Shown here: one piece after another, positions 34,565-42,424 of the stretch | How positions within the stretch are numbered: position 1 is the stretch's first letter | Layout of the letters: every line of letters begins with the position of its first letter | Assembly (NCBI RefSeq): GCF_900109545.1 | Contig: NZ_FOAP01000022.1 | Span: 90,748 to 154,747 of the forward strand | DNA length: 64,000 bases | Source of the DNA: Stigmatella aurantiaca | Lineage (GTDB): Bacteria > Myxococcota > Myxococcia > Myxococcales > Myxococcaceae | Direction: 5' to 3' | Made by a program: the position numbers and the translations under genes | Notes under the pieces: generated by a model | Database searches by the model: none | Told to the model about the DNA's origin: nothing | The model's input: the letters and a program-made list of their open reading frames with translations, nothing else

Positions 34565-35689
34565 ATGCAACGGTGGAAGCGATGGGTGTGGGGCTGTGCG
34601 GGGGCCGCCGGACTGATGTCGGGGTGCATGGCGCACGGCCCGCCGCCGCGGGAGCTCGTGGATGCCCGGACGGCCTACCAGCGCGTCTCGGTGAACCCCA
34701 CGGTGCGCCAGCAGAGCGCGGAGCCGCTGACGGAGGCGTACCACGCGCTGCTCGCGGCCGAGCGCGAGTACGACCGCTCCAAGGACTCGGCGAAGACGCG
34801 CTCGCTGGCGTACGTGGCGCTGCGCAAGGCGCAGCTCGCGGAGACCCAGGCCAGCATCGCCGTGGCCCAGCACCAGCGGACGGTGGCGGCCCAGGCGCTG
34901 CGGCAGACGCAGGAGGCGCAGCGCCGGCAGTCCCAGGCCCAGCTCGACGCGGCCCAGCAGCAGCTCCTGGAGGCCCGGCGGCTCCGGGATGAGGCGGCGC
35001 AGCTCGCCGAGGCGCGGCGCCTTCAGTCGCAGACCGCCCAGCTCCAGCAGGAGGCCCAGCGCCGCCAGGAGGAGATGGACCGGCTCGCCCAGGCCCAGCG
35101 CCAGCAGAGCGAGGCGTCCGCCCAGTCCCAACGCCTGGCCCAGGTGGAGCAGGAGCTGGAGGCGGAGCGGCGCGCGCGCGCCGAGGCCGAGGCCCGCGCC
35201 AACCAGGAGCGCGAGGCCCGGGCCCAGGCCGAGGCCCAGGCCGCCACGGCCCTGGAGAACCTCGCGCGCCAGGGCGAGGTGAAGGTGAGCGAGGACGCGC
35301 GCGGCACGGTGCTGACGCTCTCGGGCAGCGTGCTGTTCGCCTCGGGGGCCACGGACCTGCTGCCCTCCGCGCGAGACAGGCTCGTCGAGGTGGCCGAGGC
35401 CCTGAAGCCCACCGGCAACACCCTCACCATCGAGGGCCACACGGATGCCCAGGGCTCGGACCACACCAATGAGATGCTGTCCCTGCGCCGCGCGGAGCGC
35501 GTCCGGGACTTCCTCGTCACGCAGGGCGTGCCCGCCGGGCGCGTCGAGGTGCGCGGCATGGGCGAGTACCGCCCGGTGGCCAGCAACGGCACCGCCGAGG
35601 GGCGCGCCAACAACCGCCGCGTGGAAATCATCCTCCAGCGCGACGAGCCCACCGGCATCGGCGGCAGCGGTCCGGGGGTGCCGCGCTGA
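34565..35689 (+). CDS. OmpA-family lipoprotein with DUF4398 and long coiled coil
   Basis: A 374-residue predicted lipoprotein (lipobox LMSGC). Residues 25-110 resemble DUF4398. Residues 110-240 are a highly charged coiled coil of Gln, Glu, Arg and Ala. Residues 250-365 are an OmpA C-terminal domain: VLFASGATDLLPSARDRL, then LTIEGHTDAQGSDHTNEMLS and GMGEYRPVASNGTAEGRANN with the peptidoglycan-binding Asp/Arg residues. It should tether the outer membrane to peptidoglycan across the periplasm. It lies 18 bases after the small DUF4398 lipoprotein gene and is followed by a short inverted repeat (TTTCCG and CGGAAA, 35698-35716). Confidence 0.9.
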   Translation: MQRWKRWVWGCAGAAGLMSGCMAHGPPPRELVDARTAYQRVSVNPTVRQQSAEPLTEAYHALLAAEREYDRSKDSAKTRSLAYVALRKAQLAETQASIAVAQHQRTVAAQALRQTQEAQRRQSQAQLDAAQQQLLEARRLRDEAAQLAEARRLQSQTAQLQQEAQRRQEEMDRLAQAQRQQSEASAQSQRLAQVEQELEAERRARAEAEARANQEREARAQAEAQAATALENLARQGEVKVSEDARGTVLTLSGSVLFASGATDLLPSARDRLVEVAEALKPTGNTLTIEGHTDAQGSDHTNEMLSLRRAERVRDFLVTQGVPAGRVEVRGMGEYRPVASNGTAEGRANNRRVEIILQRDEPTGIGGSGPGVPR

Positions 35690-35760
35690 CCCCCCACTTT
35701 CCGACATAAGCGGAAAATCACGCTATCTCCCGAATTCTCTTTTAAGTTAATCTCCGGGAC

Positions 35761-36405
35761 ATGGGTACGAATCGTCTCGTCCTGGAGGGGCCCCGGGGCG
35801 TCTCCCGCTCCGGCCCGGCCCATGAGTTCGGTCCGGTGGTGCTGGACACCGAGCGGCTGCGGCTCGTGATGCTGCCGCCGGATGCCGCCGGACGTGTGCT
35901 GGCCTACCACCAGGTGAACGAGAAGCACCTGGGCCCTGTCTCGCCCGCGCGCCCGCCCACGTTCTTCACGCTGATGTATTGGCGGACGCGGCTGGCGCAG
36001 GACCGGGAGGACTTCCGCAACGACATGGCGCTGCGGCTCTACCTGCTGCCGAAGGACGCGCCGGCGTCCACCGCCCCGGTGGTGGGCACGGTGAGCTTCA
36101 CGAGCATCCGCCGCGGCCCCCTCCAGAACTGCGAGCTGGGGTACGGGCTGGACTTCCGGTACGAGGGCAAGGGGCTGATGACCGAGGCGCTCCGGGCCGC
36201 GTGCGCCTACGCCTTCGAGGCCCTGGGCCTGCACCGCATCCAGGCCACCCACCTGCCCGAGAACCTGCGCAGCGCGGCGGTGCTGCGCAGGCTGGGGTTC
36301 GCGGTGGACGGCTACGCGCGGGACTACCTGTTCATCAACGGGCGCTGGAGGGACCACATCCTCACCTCGCTCGTGGCCCCGCCCTCCACCGCCCTGGAGC
36401 CCTGA
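35761..36405 (+). CDS. GNAT acetyltransferase, RimJ/RimL-like
   Basis: A 214-residue GNAT enzyme of the ribosomal-protein acetyltransferase type. LDTERLRLVMLPPDAAGRVL is the usual opening, NCELGYGLDFRYEGKGLMTE contains the acetyl-CoA-binding loop, and LPENLRSAAVLRRLGFAVDG is the RimJ/RimL hallmark. Acetyl transfer from acetyl-CoA to an N-terminal or side-chain amine is inferred from the family; the substrate is unknown. A 71-base A+T-rich stretch precedes it, so it likely has its own promoter. It ends five bases before the stop of the convergent DUF1338 gene. Confidence 0.88.
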   Translation: MGTNRLVLEGPRGVSRSGPAHEFGPVVLDTERLRLVMLPPDAAGRVLAYHQVNEKHLGPVSPARPPTFFTLMYWRTRLAQDREDFRNDMALRLYLLPKDAPASTAPVVGTVSFTSIRRGPLQNCELGYGLDFRYEGKGLMTEALRAACAYAFEALGLHRIQATHLPENLRSAAVLRRLGFAVDGYARDYLFINGRWRDHILTSLVAPPSTALEP

Positions 36406-36409
36406 GCTT

Positions 36410-37162
36410 TCAGCGGGCGCGCTGGGTCATCTCGAAGAGCGCGCGCGCCTGCGGCCCCAGGAAGCCGTCGAACCCGGCCGCGCGCTGGGCGATCTCGAAG
36501 TAGGCGTAGGGCCAGGCGCGCGTGCCGCCCTCCTGGAGCGCCACGCCCAGCGGCGCCGCGTGGGTGGCGGTCTGCCGCAGCACCCCGCCCCGCTCCCCCT
36601 CGATGGCCGCCTTCATCGGCACGCCCGCCTCCCGCATGCGCTGCTGCCACGCCTCCACGTCCTCCACCGAGCCGGTGAAGTGGTTCACCTTGCGGCCGAA
36701 CGCCAGCAGCCAGGCGCCGTACTGGGACTCCTTCTCCAGCTCCAGCAGCGCGGCCTCCCGGGGCGGCGGCGGCGCCTCGAACCAGCCGGCCAGCGCCTCC
36801 ACGTCCGTGGGCGGCGGCGGATCCTCGGGCAGCGTGGCGAGCAGCTCCCGGGCGCGGGGCGACAGCTCCTCCGCCCTGAGCTCGGAGAGGAACACCCGGG
36901 GCAGCCCCTCCGGGTGGGCCATGTAAAGGGCGGACAGGTGCGTCTCCGGGAAGGTGTACTCCCCCGCGCGCTTCCAGCCCAGGCGCGCGAAAATCGCCTC
37001 GAAGCGGGCCATGCCTCCGCCCGGCCGGGCCAGGGAGCGGAAGGCCACGTGGTCATTCCGGAAGCTGCCGCCCGACAGCTCCACGAAGGTCCGCGCGAAG
37101 GGCACTTCGGCGGCGTAGCGGTTCCACAGCAACTCCAGGAGGCGCGAGGCGTCAGGGCTCAT
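36410..37162 (-). CDS. DUF1338-domain protein (2-oxoadipate dioxygenase/decarboxylase family)
   Basis: A 250-residue protein of DUF1338, whose characterised member HglS (YdcJ) converts 2-oxoadipate to D-2-hydroxyglutarate in lysine catabolism using iron. The family blocks are present: FRNDHVAFRSLARPGGGMAR with the first His ligand, KVNHFTGSVEDVEAW with the second His, and YAYFEIAQRAAGFDGFLG with the Glu ligand. It is shorter than HglS (about 460 residues) but near the length of the compact DUF1338 proteins. The exact substrate is therefore uncertain. The ATG at 37162 is preferred over a start 15 codons upstream that lacks conserved sequence. Confidence 0.75.
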   Translation of the reverse strand: MSPDASRLLELLWNRYAAEVPFARTFVELSGGSFRNDHVAFRSLARPGGGMARFEAIFARLGWKRAGEYTFPETHLSALYMAHPEGLPRVFLSELRAEELSPRARELLATLPEDPPPPTDVEALAGWFEAPPPPREAALLELEKESQYGAWLLAFGRKVNHFTGSVEDVEAWQQRMREAGVPMKAAIEGERGGVLRQTATHAAPLGVALQEGGTRAWPYAYFEIAQRAAGFDGFLGPQARALFEMTQRAR

Positions 37163-37317
37163 TGGGGTTGCAAAGACTGTCACAGCCCCAACGCCCGCCG
37201 GCCACAAACTTCTGCCAGTGAGCCTCTCACCTACACAGGGGTCCAGAGGGGGGGGAGGGGGGGGCCTTGCGCGGCGGAGCCAATTGCTGGCTTATTCCGC
37301 CCTCGGTGAGGGACCGG

Positions 37318-37608
37318 ATGCGCGGCCGACAGCGACGCACTTTAGATGATCTGTTGCGCGAAGCAGACCTTCGCGAGAACGATGGAATCTTCCTCAGGGC
37401 CACGGCCCTCTGGAAGTGGGCCCTGTGGCTCGAACCCAAGCGGACGGATCTCCACGAACGCCTGGCCAGTACCTACGAACGCATGGACCTGCGCATCGAG
37501 GCGCGGGAGCACCTGCGCAAGGCCGCCTCGCACTACACCATCCTGGGTGATGTGGACCGGCTGGTGCGCACCATGGAGCGCCTCCAGGTGCTCTCCCCGG
37601 GCAAGTAA
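37318..37608 (+). CDS. Small TPR-like protein
   Basis: A 96-residue helical protein. FLRATALWKWALWLEPKRTDLHERLASTYERMDLRIEAREHL reads as one to two tetratricopeptide-like helical hairpins. No signal peptide or catalytic motif is visible and no function can be given. The ATG at 37318 follows GAGGGA at good spacing; the frame is open further upstream through a less convincing stretch. It is followed by a strong hairpin. It may be a protein-protein adaptor, as TPR proteins usually are. Confidence 0.65.
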   Translation: MRGRQRRTLDDLLREADLRENDGIFLRATALWKWALWLEPKRTDLHERLASTYERMDLRIEAREHLRKAASHYTILGDVDRLVRTMERLQVLSPGK

Positions 37609-37618
37609 CCCGCCCCTG

Positions 37619-37642
37619 GCCGCCCGCCCCACGGCGGGCGGC
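37619..37642 (+). terminator. Strong G+C hairpin after the TPR-like gene
   Basis: Ten-base perfect arms GCCGCCCGCC and GGCGGGCGGC around CCAC, 11 bases after the stop codon. There is no T-tract. It probably insulates the aib operon downstream. Confidence 0.65.
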
Positions 37643-37730
37643 TGATCCCCGGCTTTCCCCTCGGCAGCCCCTCCCCGGTCCTCCGGTTCGCCGCGCGCCA
37701 GCGGTGTTGACCTTGTGCGTCAGCCTGTGT

Positions 37731-37746
37731 TACCGACCGGTCGGTA
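37731..37746. promoter_or_regulatory. Putative AibR operator, perfect palindrome
   Basis: TACCGACCGGTCGGTA is a perfect 16-base palindrome, centred 47 bases upstream of the aibR start. TetR-family repressors typically bind such palindromes in front of their own operon. In M. xanthus AibR is known to bind upstream of the aib genes and to be released by isovaleryl-CoA. Assignment of this site to AibR is inferred from its position and symmetry. Confidence 0.75.
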
Positions 37747-37785
37747 GGTCAATTCCGGCCGGGCCGCTCAGGTGGAGGACAATTC

Positions 37786-38445
37786 ATGACACCCGTGGGA
37801 CGCAAGCCGGATGACGGGGAGCGGTACCGGTTCATCCTGGAGACGGCCGCGCGGCTCATCTGCGAGCGCAGCTACGAGGGCACCTCCATGCAGGAGATCG
37901 CCGCGGCGTGCCGGATGACGAAGGCGGGGCTCTACCACCACATCCAGAACAAGGAGCAGCTGCTCTTCGCCATCATGAACTACGGCATGGACCTGTTCGA
38001 GGAGCAGGTCCTGGCGAAGGTGCGCGACATCGCCGACCCGGTGGAGCGGCTGCGCTCGTGCATGCGGCGCAACATCGAGCTGGTGACGCGCGGGGTGAGC
38101 AAGGAGGTCATCATCATCCTGCACGAGCACGCCACGCTCACGGGCGAGGCGCGCGAGTACATCGACGGGCGCAAGAAGCGCTACGTGCGCTTCATCGAGG
38201 ACGCGTTCGCCGAGGCGGTGAAGGCCGGCCGCTTCCGCCCCATGGACCCCACCATCGTGGCCTTCTCGTTCCTGGGCATGGTGCTGTGGGTCTACAAGTG
38301 GTTCAAGCCGGACGGCCGGATGACCGAGCAGCAGATCTCCGACGGCATGGTGGACCTGTTCTTCGTGGGGCTCTCGCCCGCGGGCACGGCGGCCCCGGGC
38401 CTGTCGCTGCTCCCCCCCTCCACTCCGAAAGAGGAGGCATCATGA
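37786..38445 (+). CDS. aibR: TetR-family repressor of the alternative isovaleryl-CoA operon
   Basis: A 219-residue TetR regulator. The N-terminal helix-turn-helix reads TSMQEIAAACRMTKAGLYHHIQNKEQLLFAI (residues 32-62); the rest is the ligand-binding helical domain. It is first of five genes matching, in order and spacing, the M. xanthus aib locus, where AibR represses the operon and responds to isovaleryl-CoA. That makes it an end-product sensor: repression when isovaleryl-CoA is plentiful or released according to its acyl-CoA state. The stop overlaps the aibA start (ATGA), with GAGGAGG inside the aibR end serving as the aibA ribosome binding site. A perfect palindrome lies 40 bases upstream of its start codon. 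Confidence 0.88.
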   Translation: MTPVGRKPDDGERYRFILETAARLICERSYEGTSMQEIAAACRMTKAGLYHHIQNKEQLLFAIMNYGMDLFEEQVLAKVRDIADPVERLRSCMRRNIELVTRGVSKEVIIILHEHATLTGEAREYIDGRKKRYVRFIEDAFAEAVKAGRFRPMDPTIVAFSFLGMVLWVYKWFKPDGRMTEQQISDGMVDLFFVGLSPAGTAAPGLSLLPPSTPKEEAS

Positions 38446-39242
38446 AAACCCACGGCTGGCGGCCCCTGGCCGAGGCGGTTGCATCCATCCCGGACGGCGC
38501 GTGGCTCGCCCCCGGCGGCTTCATGCTCGGCCGGGCGCCCATGGCGCTGGTGCTGGAGCTGATCGCCCAGCAGCGCCGGGGCCTGCGCGTCCTGTCGCTG
38601 CCCAACCCCCTGCCCGCCGAGTTCCTCGTGGCCGGCGGGTGCCTGGCCCACGTGGAGCTGCCTTTCGGCGCGCTCAACCTGGAGGGCCGGGTGCGCCCCA
38701 TGCCCTGCCTCAAGCGCGCCATCGAGCAGAACCGCCTGTCCTGGCGCGAGCACGATGGGTACCGCGTGGTGCAGCGGCTGCGCGCCGCCGCCATGGGGCT
38801 GCCGTTCCTGCCCGCCCCGGACACGGACGTGTCGGCGCTGGCCTCGGCCGAGCCCCCGCGCACCGTGGTGGACCCCTTCACCGGCCAGAGCCTCCCCGTC
38901 GAGCAGGCCTTCTACCCGGACGTGGCGCTGGTGCACGCGCAGGCCGCGGACGAGCGCGGCAACCTCTTCATCGAGGACCCCACCACGGACCTGCTCGTGG
39001 CGGGCGCCGCGCGCCGGGTCATCGCCACCGCCGAGACGCGCGTGCCCAGGCTGCCGCGCGTCACCGTGCCCGGCTTCCAGGTGGAGAGCGTGTCGCTCGC
39101 CCCGCGCGGCGCGCTGCCCACCGGGTGCCTGGGCCTGTACCCGCATGATGACGCCGCGCTCGCGCGCTACCTGGAGCTGGCGGAGGCCGGCCGCGAAGCC
39201 GAGTTCCTCGATGGCCTGCTGGCCGCCCGGAGGGCCGCATGA
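38442..39242 (+). CDS. aibA: AibA, alpha subunit of 3-methylglutaconyl-CoA decarboxylase
   Basis: A 266-residue protein of the class I CoA-transferase alpha fold (AWLAPGGFMLGRAPMALV, then VALVHAQAADERGNLFIEDP). In the M. xanthus alternative isovaleryl-CoA pathway, AibA with AibB is not a CoA transferase but decarboxylates 3-methylglutaconyl-CoA to 3,3-dimethylacrylyl-CoA. The assignment rests on the operon context, which is exact: aibR before, aibB overlapping by four bases, then aibC and mvaS. The protein is cytoplasmic. Without that context it would be annotated simply as a CoA-transferase subunit A. Confidence 0.88.
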   Translation: MKTHGWRPLAEAVASIPDGAWLAPGGFMLGRAPMALVLELIAQQRRGLRVLSLPNPLPAEFLVAGGCLAHVELPFGALNLEGRVRPMPCLKRAIEQNRLSWREHDGYRVVQRLRAAAMGLPFLPAPDTDVSALASAEPPRTVVDPFTGQSLPVEQAFYPDVALVHAQAADERGNLFIEDPTTDLLVAGAARRVIATAETRVPRLPRVTVPGFQVESVSLAPRGALPTGCLGLYPHDDAALARYLELAEAGREAEFLDGLLAARRAA

Positions 39243-39979
39243 GCACCCCTGTTGAAGCCACCCCCGCCGAGACGGTCGTCGCCCTGCTCGCGCGCGAAAT
39301 CGAGGATGGCGCCGTGGTCGCCACGGGCGTCGCCTCGCCCCTGGCCATCCTCGCCATCGCCGTGGCGCGCGCCACCCACGCGCCCCGCCTCACGTACCTG
39401 GCGTGCGTGGGCGCGTTGGATCCGGACCTGCCCACGCTGCTGCCCTCCTCGGAGGACCTGGGCTACCTGCTCGGGCGCTCGGCGGAGGTCACCATCGCGG
39501 ACCTCTTCGACCACTCCCGGCGCGGCCGGGTGGACACCGTCTTCTTCGGCGCGGCCGAGGTGGATGCCCGGGGCCGCACGAACATGACGGCCGCGGGCAG
39601 CCTGGAGCGCCCCCGGGTGAAGTTCCCCGGCGTGGCCGGCGCCGCCACGCTCCGCCAGTGGGTGCGCAGGCCCGTCTTGATTGTCCCCAAGCAGTCGCGC
39701 CGCAACCTCGTGCCCGAGGTGCAGGTGGCCACCACGCAGGACCCGCGCCGCCCGGTGCGCCTCATCTCGGACCTGGGCGTCTTCGAGCTGGGCGCGGAAG
39801 GCGCACGCCTGCACGCCCGCCACGCCTGGGCCACGCCGGCGGGCATCTCCGAGCGCACCGGCTTCAGCTTCTCGATGGCCTCGCCGCTGCCCGTCACCCC
39901 TCCGCCGGATGCACGCACGCTGGAGGCCATCCGCACCATCGATTCTCACGGCTTCCGCGACCAGCTCGTCGGGGCCTGA
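39239..39979 (+). CDS. aibB: AibB, beta subunit of 3-methylglutaconyl-CoA decarboxylase
   Basis: A 246-residue protein of the class I CoA-transferase beta fold. The segment where true CoA transferases carry the catalytic Glu lacks it. Instead LTYLACVGALDPDLP places a cysteine at residue 56, and I recall that Cys56 of M. xanthus AibB lies in the decarboxylase active site. The RGRVDTVFFGAAEVDARGRTN segment is the family's CoA-binding region. It starts inside the aibA stop (ATGA overlap), as expected for two subunits made in equal amounts. It removes CO2 from 3-methylglutaconyl-CoA together with AibA. Confidence 0.88.
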   Translation: MSTPVEATPAETVVALLAREIEDGAVVATGVASPLAILAIAVARATHAPRLTYLACVGALDPDLPTLLPSSEDLGYLLGRSAEVTIADLFDHSRRGRVDTVFFGAAEVDARGRTNMTAAGSLERPRVKFPGVAGAATLRQWVRRPVLIVPKQSRRNLVPEVQVATTQDPRRPVRLISDLGVFELGAEGARLHARHAWATPAGISERTGFSFSMASPLPVTPPPDARTLEAIRTIDSHGFRDQLVGA

Positions 39980-40010
39980 CACCGCACCCCAACCCAGGGA
40001 GTCATCAGGA

Positions 40011-41051
40011 ATGAAGGCTGTCGTTCTTCGAGAGTTTGGCGCCGCGAGCAACCTGCGGATGGAGAGCGTGGCCATGCCCCGTCCGGGCCGGGGCGAGCTG
40101 CTCGTCCGGGTGCGCGCCTGCGGGGTCTGCTACCACGACGTCATCAACCGCCGGGGCAACCTGCCGCGCACGCACGTGCCCGCCATCCTCGGCCACGAGG
40201 CGGCCGGCGAGGTGGTGGAAGTGGGCCCTGACACCCCGGGCTGGAAGGTGGGAGACCGGGTGGCCACGCTCCAGCGCATGTCCTGCGGGGACTGCGCGCT
40301 GTGCCGCACCGGCCGCAACAGCCTGTGCCGCAAGGACAACCGCTTCTTCGGCGAGGAGCTGCCCGGCGGCTACGCGCAGTACCTCGTGGCCCCCGTGCTT
40401 GGCGTGGGCCGGGTGCCGGAGAACATGCCCTGGGAGGTGGCCGCCACCGCGTGCTGCACCACGGGCACCGCGGTGCACACCGTGCGCACCCGCGGCCGGG
40501 TGCAGCCGGGCGAGACGGTGCTCATCACCGGCGCCAGCGGCGGCGTGGGGCTGTCCGCGGTGCAGCTGTGCAAGGCGGACGGGGCGCGCGTCATCGCCGT
40601 CACCTCCGGCGAGGCCAAGGCCCAGGCGCTGCACGAGGCCGGCGCCGCCGAGGTCATCATCTCCCGCGGGCTCGACTTCGCCGCCGAGGTGCGCAAGCGC
40701 ACCGGGGGCGAGGGCGTGAACATGGCCGTGGAAATCGTCGGCAGCGCCACCTTCGACCAGACGCTCAAGTCGCTGGCCCCCGGGGGCCGCCTGGTGGTGG
40801 TGGGCAACCTCGAGTCCGGCGTGGTCAACCTCAACCCCGGCCTCGTCATCGTGAAGGAGCTGGAAATCATCGGCGCCTACGCCACCACGAGCGCCGAGCT
40901 GGATGACGCGCTGAAGCTCACCGCCGCCGGCACCGTGCGCCCCTTCGTCTCCGAGGCCGTGCCCCTGGCCGACGCCGGCCGGGCCCACTTCCGCCTGGAA
41001 AACCGGGAAATCGCGGGACGCTTGGTTCTGATCCCCCCCGATTTACAGTGA
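40011..41051 (+). CDS. aibC: AibC, zinc-type medium-chain reductase forming isovaleryl-CoA
   Basis: A 346-residue medium-chain dehydrogenase/reductase. CGVCYHDV and GHEAAGEVVEVG hold catalytic-zinc ligands, SCGDCALCRTGRNSLC is the four-cysteine structural zinc loop, and ITGASGGVGLSAVQL is the NAD(P)H-binding turn. In the aib pathway AibC reduces 3,3-dimethylacrylyl-CoA to isovaleryl-CoA, the starter for iso-odd fatty acids and several secondary metabolites. The ATG at 40011 follows CAGGGAGTCATCAGGA, 31 bases after aibB. On sequence alone it would be a generic alcohol dehydrogenase-like enzyme; the operon gives the role. Confidence 0.88.
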   Translation: MKAVVLREFGAASNLRMESVAMPRPGRGELLVRVRACGVCYHDVINRRGNLPRTHVPAILGHEAAGEVVEVGPDTPGWKVGDRVATLQRMSCGDCALCRTGRNSLCRKDNRFFGEELPGGYAQYLVAPVLGVGRVPENMPWEVAATACCTTGTAVHTVRTRGRVQPGETVLITGASGGVGLSAVQLCKADGARVIAVTSGEAKAQALHEAGAAEVIISRGLDFAAEVRKRTGGEGVNMAVEIVGSATFDQTLKSLAPGGRLVVVGNLESGVVNLNPGLVIVKELEIIGAYATTSAELDDALKLTAAGTVRPFVSEAVPLADAGRAHFRLENREIAGRLVLIPPDLQ

Positions 41052-41104
41052 AGTCAGATTAGATTACTATGACTGGACAGTATCCGCCAGGAAGAGAACA
41101 GACG

Positions 41105-42364
41105 ATGAAGAAACAGGTTGGAATCGAAGCGTTGGCCATCGCCGTCCCCCGCCGCTACGTGGACATCGAGGAGCTGGCGCGCGCCCGTGGGGTGGATCCT
41201 GCCAAGTACACCGCGGGGCTGGGCGCCAAGGAGATGGCGGTCGCGGACCCGGGCGAGGATGCGGTGGCGCTGGCGGCGTCGGCCGCCGCCCGGCTGATGC
41301 GCACCCACGCGGTGGACCCGGCCAAGTTGGGCATGCTGGTGGTGGGCACCGAGACGGGCGTGGACCACTCCAAGCCGGTGGCCTCCCACGTCCAGGGGCT
41401 CCTGAAGCTGCCCAGCAGCATGCGCGTGTATGACTCGCAGCACGCCTGCTACGGCGGCACCGCGGGCCTGATGGCGGCGGTGGAGTGGATTGCCTCGGGC
41501 GCGGCGGGCGGCCGCTCGGCGATGGTCATCTGCTCGGACATCGCCCGGTACGGGCTCAACACGCCCGGCGAGCCCACGCAGGGTGGCGGCGCGGTGGCGC
41601 TGCTCGTCTCCGAGCAGCCGGACCTGCTCGCCGTGGACGTGGGGCTCAACGGCGCGTGCAGCATGGACGTGTACGACTTCTGGCGCCCCATCGGCCGCCG
41701 CGAGGCGGTGGTGGACGGGCACTACTCCATCAAGTGCTACACGGACGCGCTCTCGGGGGCGTACCGCAACTGGCGCGAGCGGGCGCTGGCGCACGAGGTG
41801 GTGCGCTGGGGCGCGACGATGCCCGGCGAGCAGCTGGCGCGCATCCTCTACCACGTGCCGTTCTGCAAGATGGCGCGCAAGGCGCACACCCAGCTGCGGC
41901 TGTGTGACATCGAGGACGCGCCCAACGCGCCGGCCTCCACGCCCGAGGGGCGCGAGGAGCTGGCCAAGTCGAGCGCGAGCTACAACGCCCAGGTGGCCAG
42001 CTCGCTGGACCTGAACGCGCGCGTGGGCAACGTGTACACCGCCTCGCTGTACCTGGCGCTCGCGGGCCTGCTGAACACGGAAGGCGCGGCGCTCGCGGGC
42101 CAGCGCGTGGGCCTGCTGTCCTACGGCAGCGGCTGCGCTTCCGAGTTCTACTCCGGCGTGGTGGGCGACAAGGCGGCAAAGCGCATGGCGACGACCAACG
42201 TGGAGGCGGTCATGGCCAAGCGCGAGCGCGTCTCGGTGGCGGAGTACGAGCGCATCATGAACCTGTCCTACGAGAACCCCGAGTCCCTGCCGCCCCAGGC
42301 GGGCGAGTTCCGGCTCTCGGAGATCCGCGACCACAAGCGCCTCTACACCCAGGGCCCGGCCTGA
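41105..42364 (+). CDS. mvaS: Hydroxymethylglutaryl-CoA synthase
   Basis: A 419-residue HMG-CoA synthase. It condenses acetyl-CoA with acetoacetyl-CoA to HMG-CoA, which is then dehydrated and fed to AibA/AibB, and also to the mevalonate pathway. Catalytic residues are visible: Glu83 in VGTETGVDHSK, Cys115 in QHACYGGTAGL, and the His of LYHVPFCKMARK. Length is typical of bacterial MvaS. The ATG at 41105 gives the normal N-terminus KKQVGIEALAIAVPRRYV; an ATG 12 codons upstream is less likely. It is last of the operon and is followed by a strong hairpin. Confidence 0.95.
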   Translation: MKKQVGIEALAIAVPRRYVDIEELARARGVDPAKYTAGLGAKEMAVADPGEDAVALAASAAARLMRTHAVDPAKLGMLVVGTETGVDHSKPVASHVQGLLKLPSSMRVYDSQHACYGGTAGLMAAVEWIASGAAGGRSAMVICSDIARYGLNTPGEPTQGGGAVALLVSEQPDLLAVDVGLNGACSMDVYDFWRPIGRREAVVDGHYSIKCYTDALSGAYRNWRERALAHEVVRWGATMPGEQLARILYHVPFCKMARKAHTQLRLCDIEDAPNAPASTPEGREELAKSSASYNAQVASSLDLNARVGNVYTASLYLALAGLLNTEGAALAGQRVGLLSYGSGCASEFYSGVVGDKAAKRMATTNVEAVMAKRERVSVAEYERIMNLSYENPESLPPQAGEFRLSEIRDHKRLYTQGPA

Positions 42365-42378
42365 CGGTTTCCTCCCGG

Positions 42379-42409
42379 GGCCCAGAGGCGCAGCGTTTGC
42401 CTCTGGGCC
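42379..42409. terminator. Strong hairpin between convergent mvaS and lipoprotein genes
   Basis: Eleven-base perfect arms GGCCCAGAGGC and GCCTCTGGGCC around a 9-base loop. It lies 15 bases after mvaS and 16 bases from the stop of the opposite gene, so it can serve as a terminator for both strands. Confidence 0.75.
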
Positions 42410-42424
42410 GTGGGTTCGCAGGGC

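Noticed and set aside
38442..39979. Annotation as an ordinary acetate/acetoacetate CoA transferase pair
   Set aside because: The beta subunit lacks the transferase Glu and has Cys56; the operon matches aib, so decarboxylase is the better call.
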